64,000 nt of DNA from Saposhnikovia divaricata (taxonomy: Eukaryota; Streptophyta; Magnoliopsida; Apiales; Apiaceae), in contig CM071600.1 of assembly GCA_036435485.1 (NCBI GenBank), positions 113,700,046 through 113,764,045 of the forward strand, written 5' to 3'. Shown here one piece after another: positions 60,122 through 64,000 of the stretch (positions are counted from its first letter, which is position 1; every line of letters begins with the position of its first letter). The translations under genes and the position numbers were made by a program. The notes beneath the pieces are model-generated. The model made no database searches. It worked only from the letters and a program-made list of their open reading frames with translations, and had not been told where the DNA came from.

Positions 60122-60800
60122 ATATCAAGTTACTAAGTGGTACGTTTTTGAAAATTTTCTGATTTCGGGAAATATTGCCTCCTGCAGGCTGCAGCTATTA
60201 GTTACTGATGTAGTGATGTTTGACTTAAACGTACATTAATAGTTTTGTATCCGTGTAATGTTCCTTATTAAATATCATAGATTACAAGTTAGATTCCCTT
60301 TCTTTATATGGTTTTTTTAATCGAAAGAGAGAAAAAGCGAATATTTTAAGAAAATATCAAAGAAAGAGGGATAGCGGGAAAAAAAAATTAAATAAGGAGA
60401 AAAGCGAATACATGAAATATAAGTAAAAAGTATTAAATGAGGAGCAATTTTTTTTAATATATCGAATTATTAGGAAATTATCACATAAGTAATAACTTTA
60501 AAATAAAGAAAAACATGTAGAATTAATAAAATGTATACTGATCACCTCTCAAGCTGTACATGAGCTACGTACGTACCAAGTAAGTGGCTCTAGAAACGTA
60601 ATCAAATACAAGCAGGCTAATGAAGCCAAAGATACAAACATCACGCTCTAACTAAAATCAAATTTATTCTATGTAAATGAGATTATTTGACATATAAAAA
60701 TATTGCAATTTAAGTGCCACGTGACTAGGAATCAAAGAATCGCCAATTTGTTGAGGACAATATATATGTCCCAGCGGTTAAACATGAAGAGGATATTCAA
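60122..60800. other. 3' flank of the receptor-kinase gene; no other gene seen
   Basis: AT-rich, with no long open frame. It presumably includes the kinase 3' UTR. Confidence 0.5.
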
Positions 60801-60808
60801 TGTAGGAT
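60801..60808. other. 8-bp target-site duplication, left copy, of hAT-like element
   Basis: TGTAGGAT, repeated exactly at 62356-62363. Confidence 0.88.
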
Positions 60809-61285
60809 TAGGGCCGTAAATGAATTCATACACTCGCGAACGGTTCGATGTTCGGTTTAAAAAAAACTCGATTCGGATTCGGTTCGATTTACAAACGAGT
60901 CGATCTTGAACATGATTTTAAGGAACGATTTATAAACGAGCTGAACTTGATCACGGTAAAGTTCGACTCGATAGCTCGCGAACAAGATCGATTAATGTGT
61001 TTGTGAACATAGTTCATGAACAGGCTCGTGAACATAGCTCATGAACATGTTTGTGAATAAGTTTGATAATTGAGCTTGTTAACATGCTCGATATTCGAGT
61101 TTATTAGTGGTTCATAAACAACTTCGATAGATAATCTCCTATATATAATATATGTTTGATTATTAGAATATACTCTCGAAATTCTTATTAATTGTACATC
61201 ATTAATTAGAATATCTTATATGTTATGCTAGATTTTATAATTGTTTATTTTATAATAAAATAAATGATAATAATGATAATAATAA

Positions 61286-61294
61286 TAGTAGTAA

Positions 61295-61374
<80 letters not shown>

Positions 61375-61418
61375 ATAATAATAATAATAATAATAATAAT
61401 ATAATAATAATAATAATA

Positions 61419-61462
<44 letters not shown>
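61286..61462. repeat. (GTA)n and (AAT)n microsatellite inside the hAT-like element
   Basis: About 88 bases of TAG/GTA triplets followed by about 90 bases of AAT triplets with single-base interruptions. The long Tyr/Ile open frames on the minus strand here are artefacts of the repeat. Confidence 0.95.
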
Positions 61463-61466
<4 letters not shown>

Positions 61467-61608
61467 CTAACTCAATCTTACAATCAGTATATGTAGTATA
61501 ATAGTATTTATTTGTCAAAATATGTATCAAATTAAATATTACATCATTTTAAGTGCTAAATTTTAGTATTAAATATTACTGATGTATAAATTTATTTATA
61601 CTACTTAA

Positions 61609-61635
<27 letters not shown>
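61609..61635. repeat. (TA)n microsatellite
   Basis: Uninterrupted alternating TA of about 27 bases within the hAT-like element. Confidence 0.9.
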
Positions 61636-61639
<4 letters not shown>

Positions 61640-62363
61640 GATATTAAAATATGTTTATGATTGTGTAAAATTTGAAACTATAATAACTTGAGAAACTTGC
61701 AAATATGGAATATAAAGACCAAATTAAGTTAAATAAACACTACAAATACAATAATATTTTTTTTAATACTACAAATTTATAAAATGTAACCAAAATTTAC
61801 AGATAAGATTGTAAATTTATGTAAGGAGACCAATACTTTTGTATGACTGATGTTTTATAGATTTTATGTAAGAAAATTAGTATTTTGTATGACTAATGAT
61901 ATTTTATGTAAGGAGATGTGAGAATTTTATTGGTTGATGAATTTTCAATTTTTTTTAGTGTTGAGACATAAATTTAATTATTTAATTTTGGACATTTCAA
62001 TTTTTTTAATGTTAGATTTTTTTATACAAAAATAAGAAAATAACTTTATTAGTTGTTCGTAAGTGAGTTCATGAGCATAAGTTCGCGAGCAATATTTAAG
62101 ATTATTCGTGAGAATAATTTCATGAACAAGCTTAATGAGTTGTTCGAAAGCAAAATTTCGTGAGTAAGCTCATGAGACATGTTCGTGAACTGTTCATGAA
62201 CGGTTCGCGAACAACATTTTATCTTAACGAACCGAGTTCAAACATATTTTTTGGCTCGATTCAAGTTCGAGCTCGAGTTCGAATTCGAAAATTTCTTAAC
62301 AAACGATACATGAACATTTTAGAGTTCGGCTCGGCTCGGCTCATTTACACCCCTATGTAGGAT

Positions 62364-62802
62364 GTTAAGAGGGATAACATGACATGATATATAGTATTTT
62401 ATTGAAATTGTTAGGATGTTATGGGGTGTTAATTTCAAATGTCAAAAATTGGATGTCAATTTTTATTTATCACTCAATAATAAATTAATATTATTTTTCT
62501 AATATATTTATGTTATGAATTTTTTATAAGGTAAACATCTATGATGCCAATCATTAAAGTATTTTATGAAAAAATAAGTACCAAAACTGATGTAGAAGAG
62601 AAATAACATAAAAAATAATATTTTTCATTATTTGGCAAAGTTGGCATCTCTTACGGGTGCAATCATTGGAGATGTTCTAAGAATATCTTCTACGTGGCAT
62701 CACATCCTTAGCTGTCAATCTATTGAAGTTGTATAAATACTAATAAGTTGCCACTTAAATTTGACAAAAGTTGATAACTTCTTCATTTAGTTAAAAATAT
62801 AT

Positions 62803-62885
<83 letters not shown>

Positions 62886-63052
62886 TATTTAACTCTACCC
62901 ACTTTTATATCTTTCATAATATAATCATTTTTCTAAAATTTATGTATGAAATCATATTAACAACTTTTAGAGTTGCCAACTATATATTGGAGTAGTTTTT
63001 TAACAAATGTTACCAATAATGAGATGGATGAGAGAAGAGACTAAAATATAAT
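62364..63052. other. AT-rich intergenic DNA without a gene
   Basis: No open frame of note. A fragment at about 62640-62680 (GGGTGCAATCATTGGAGATGTTCTA) resembles the 3' end of a Harbinger-type MITE, but no matching left end was found. An AAT microsatellite lies at 62802-62882. Confidence 0.6.
62802..62882. repeat. (AAT)n microsatellite
   Basis: About 80 bases of near-perfect AAT triplets. Confidence 0.95.
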
Positions 63053-63797
63053 TGTTATGCCCAAATTTGGCATAGGCCTAAAATAAACCCACTGAGCCAT
63101 ATTGGGCCTAAATATGATAATTGGATTGCCAAAGCCCACCAGCAGGGATCAGCCCAACATACTCTTTTGACTTATCTTTGTTGACTCCAAGAGAAGGACG
63201 ATCTCCAGCAAGGGATCGCTTCGCATATGGCCCCAGCGAGGGGTCGCATTATCACTACTTTGCATCGAGGTCCAGCGTGGCCTAGGATACTCTCATTATA
63301 AAGACTCATAACTAAGCTCAGAGAGGTCGCATGAGTATTTCTACATTTGGGCCTGCATCGCATGATTGAACCTAGCAGGGTTGCATGCGAGGTCCTCCTA
63401 ATTTCTCTATCAGCCTCGTTAGGGGCATTGTGCAGTTCTAGCATCATGTAGCCATGAGTAACCTTAAGTGGGCCATGGATCGTGGGTAGGATTTGTGACT
63501 TGTTTCCACGTCAGCCCTAAAGCGAGCGGGCTTGGGCCATGACTTATCTCCTAAAAACCCTAGCCCATCTAGGTAACTTATTCTCTAAGAACTACGTATG
63601 GCTTGATCTCTATAAATAGGGTACGTAGGCACCTTGATATGGGAGGAGAAATAGTTAACCTTGAAAACACCATACAAGATCAGCCACACCAAAACCCTAA
63701 TCCTTGTTCTTCATATTTCTTAGCATAATATCCGTTTTTTGCTCCGTTAATCCAGCAAACCTCCAAAAAATTGTTATACCAATTTCTCCCTATAACA
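63053..63797 (+). mobile_element. 5' LTR of a Ty3/gypsy element running off the window (745 bp)
   Basis: Starts TGTTATGCCC and ends CCCTATAACA (TGTTAT/ATAACA ends), then a gypsy-style PBS and a gag-like start. TATAAATAG at 63611-63619 is a strong TATA box. It is GC-richer than its surroundings. The minus-strand frame at 63172-63447 is inside it and not a gene. The 3' LTR is outside the window. Confidence 0.8.
63611..63619 (+). promoter_or_regulatory. TATA box of right-edge gypsy LTR
   Basis: TATAAATAG in the right third of the LTR, about 180 bases before its end. Confidence 0.7.
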
Positions 63798-63799
63798 TC

Positions 63800-63818
63800 T
63801 GGCGCTAGAAGGAGGGGC
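63800..63818 (+). promoter_or_regulatory. Primer-binding site of right-edge gypsy element
   Basis: TGGCGCTAGAAGGAGGGGC, two bases after the LTR end. The TGGCGC start is typical of Tat/Athila-group gypsy elements and differs from the tRNA-iMet PBS used elsewhere in this window. The tRNA identity is not resolved. Confidence 0.7.
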
Positions 63819-63840
63819 TAGTCATTGATTTGGGAGAACG

Positions 63841-64000
63841 ATGACTAAAAACAAGAAGAACAAGCACGAAAATTGCCACGATGAGGAGACCCCAAAGAGT
63901 GATCCACCTAAGACCGATCCGCCTAAGGTCGATCCCCTACAAAACGATCTATCAAAGATCGTGGTAACCCCTCCCAAGCAAGGGACGGACCATGATGAAG
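63841..64000 (+). CDS. Start of gag-like ORF of right-edge gypsy element (partial)
   Basis: ATG at 63841 opens a frame that stays open to the window end (53 codons). The N-terminus is Lys/Asn-rich (MTKNKKNKHEN), then repeats of DPPK (SDPPKTDPPKVDP). Position 44 bases after the LTR fits gag. It is too short to identify the family. Confidence 0.6.
   Translation, partial: MTKNKKNKHENCHDEETPKSDPPKTDPPKVDPLQNDLSKIVVTPPKQGTDHDE

Larger units (their letters stand above)
60809..62355. mobile_element. Non-autonomous hAT-like transposon (1547 bp)
   Basis: Left end TAGGGCCGTAAATGA and right end complement TAGGGGTGTAAATGA form about 15-bp TIRs, flanked by a perfect 8-bp duplication, as expected for hAT. 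Both arms are packed with degenerate copies in both orientations of a short motif, (T/G)TTCGTGAAC, CATGAAC and TCGCGAAC, resembling the subterminal motifs hAT transposases bind. There is no transposase frame. The centre holds long triplet microsatellites. Confidence 0.85.

Noticed and set aside
61228..61530. Long Tyr/Ile/Leu-only open frames on the minus strand
   Set aside because: Artefact of the GTA/AAT triplet microsatellite.
62640..62680. Possible second Harbinger-type MITE (GGGTGCAATCATTGGAGATGTTCTA)
   Set aside because: Only a right-end-like sequence is present. No matching left TIR or target duplication was found, so it is noted only as a fragment in the intergenic entry.
63172..63447. 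91-codon minus-strand frame
   Set aside because: Lies within the right-edge gypsy LTR and has no recognised domain.

Overview
The window is repeat-rich plant nuclear DNA, most likely from a eudicot with a large retrotransposon load. The evidence is Ty1/copia and Ty3/gypsy LTR retrotransposons with plant-type primer-binding sites (tRNA-iMet, TGGTATCAGAGC), plant-type MITE and hAT elements, and one multi-exon plant S-domain receptor kinase gene. I cannot fix the family or species from sequence alone. No bacterial gene organisation, CRISPR array, rRNA or tRNA gene was seen.

Layout. 1-12374: most of element A, a Ty3/gypsy element (Del/Tekay-type by relic motifs) with about 5.1-kb LTRs and a coding-dead internal region; its 5' LTR is cut by the window edge. 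It sits in a Ty1/copia element resembling Sirevirus (12375-16520: two accessory ORFs, PPT, 3' LTR). 16521-17870: unrecognised AT-rich DNA. 17871-26158: a 5'-truncated second Sirevirus-like element (RT/RNase H, repeat-rich spacer, a 1334-codon accessory frame with two stops, PPT, 3' LTR). It abuts a minus-strand Sirevirus-like gag with its own 5' LTR (26159-28922), which in turn abuts a third copia element, H (28923-32078 and 47723-49680). Element H is split in its RNase H by element B (32079-47722), a complete second copy of the A family, with a perfect AGCTG target duplication.

49681-60800 is a gene island. It holds a seven-exon G-type lectin S-receptor-like kinase (50645-60121). Joining the exons in phase gives an uninterrupted 853-residue frame. 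Intron 1 carries a 348-bp MITE. Intron 6 carries a complete, very young antisense copia element (54977-59782, TSD AATTT) whose pol is open but whose gag is frameshifted.

60809-62355 is a non-autonomous hAT-like transposon with an 8-bp TSD. 63053-64000 is the 5' LTR, PBS and gag start of another Ty3/gypsy element that leaves the window.

Overall this is one host gene beside nested retroelements. The most notable points are recent spread of a family whose proteins are dead, LTR regulatory regions that differ from family to family in their short-repeat arrays, large accessory ORFs of unknown role, and a host kinase gene that appears intact despite a 4.8-kb intronic insertion. I found no convincing new multi-gene system.
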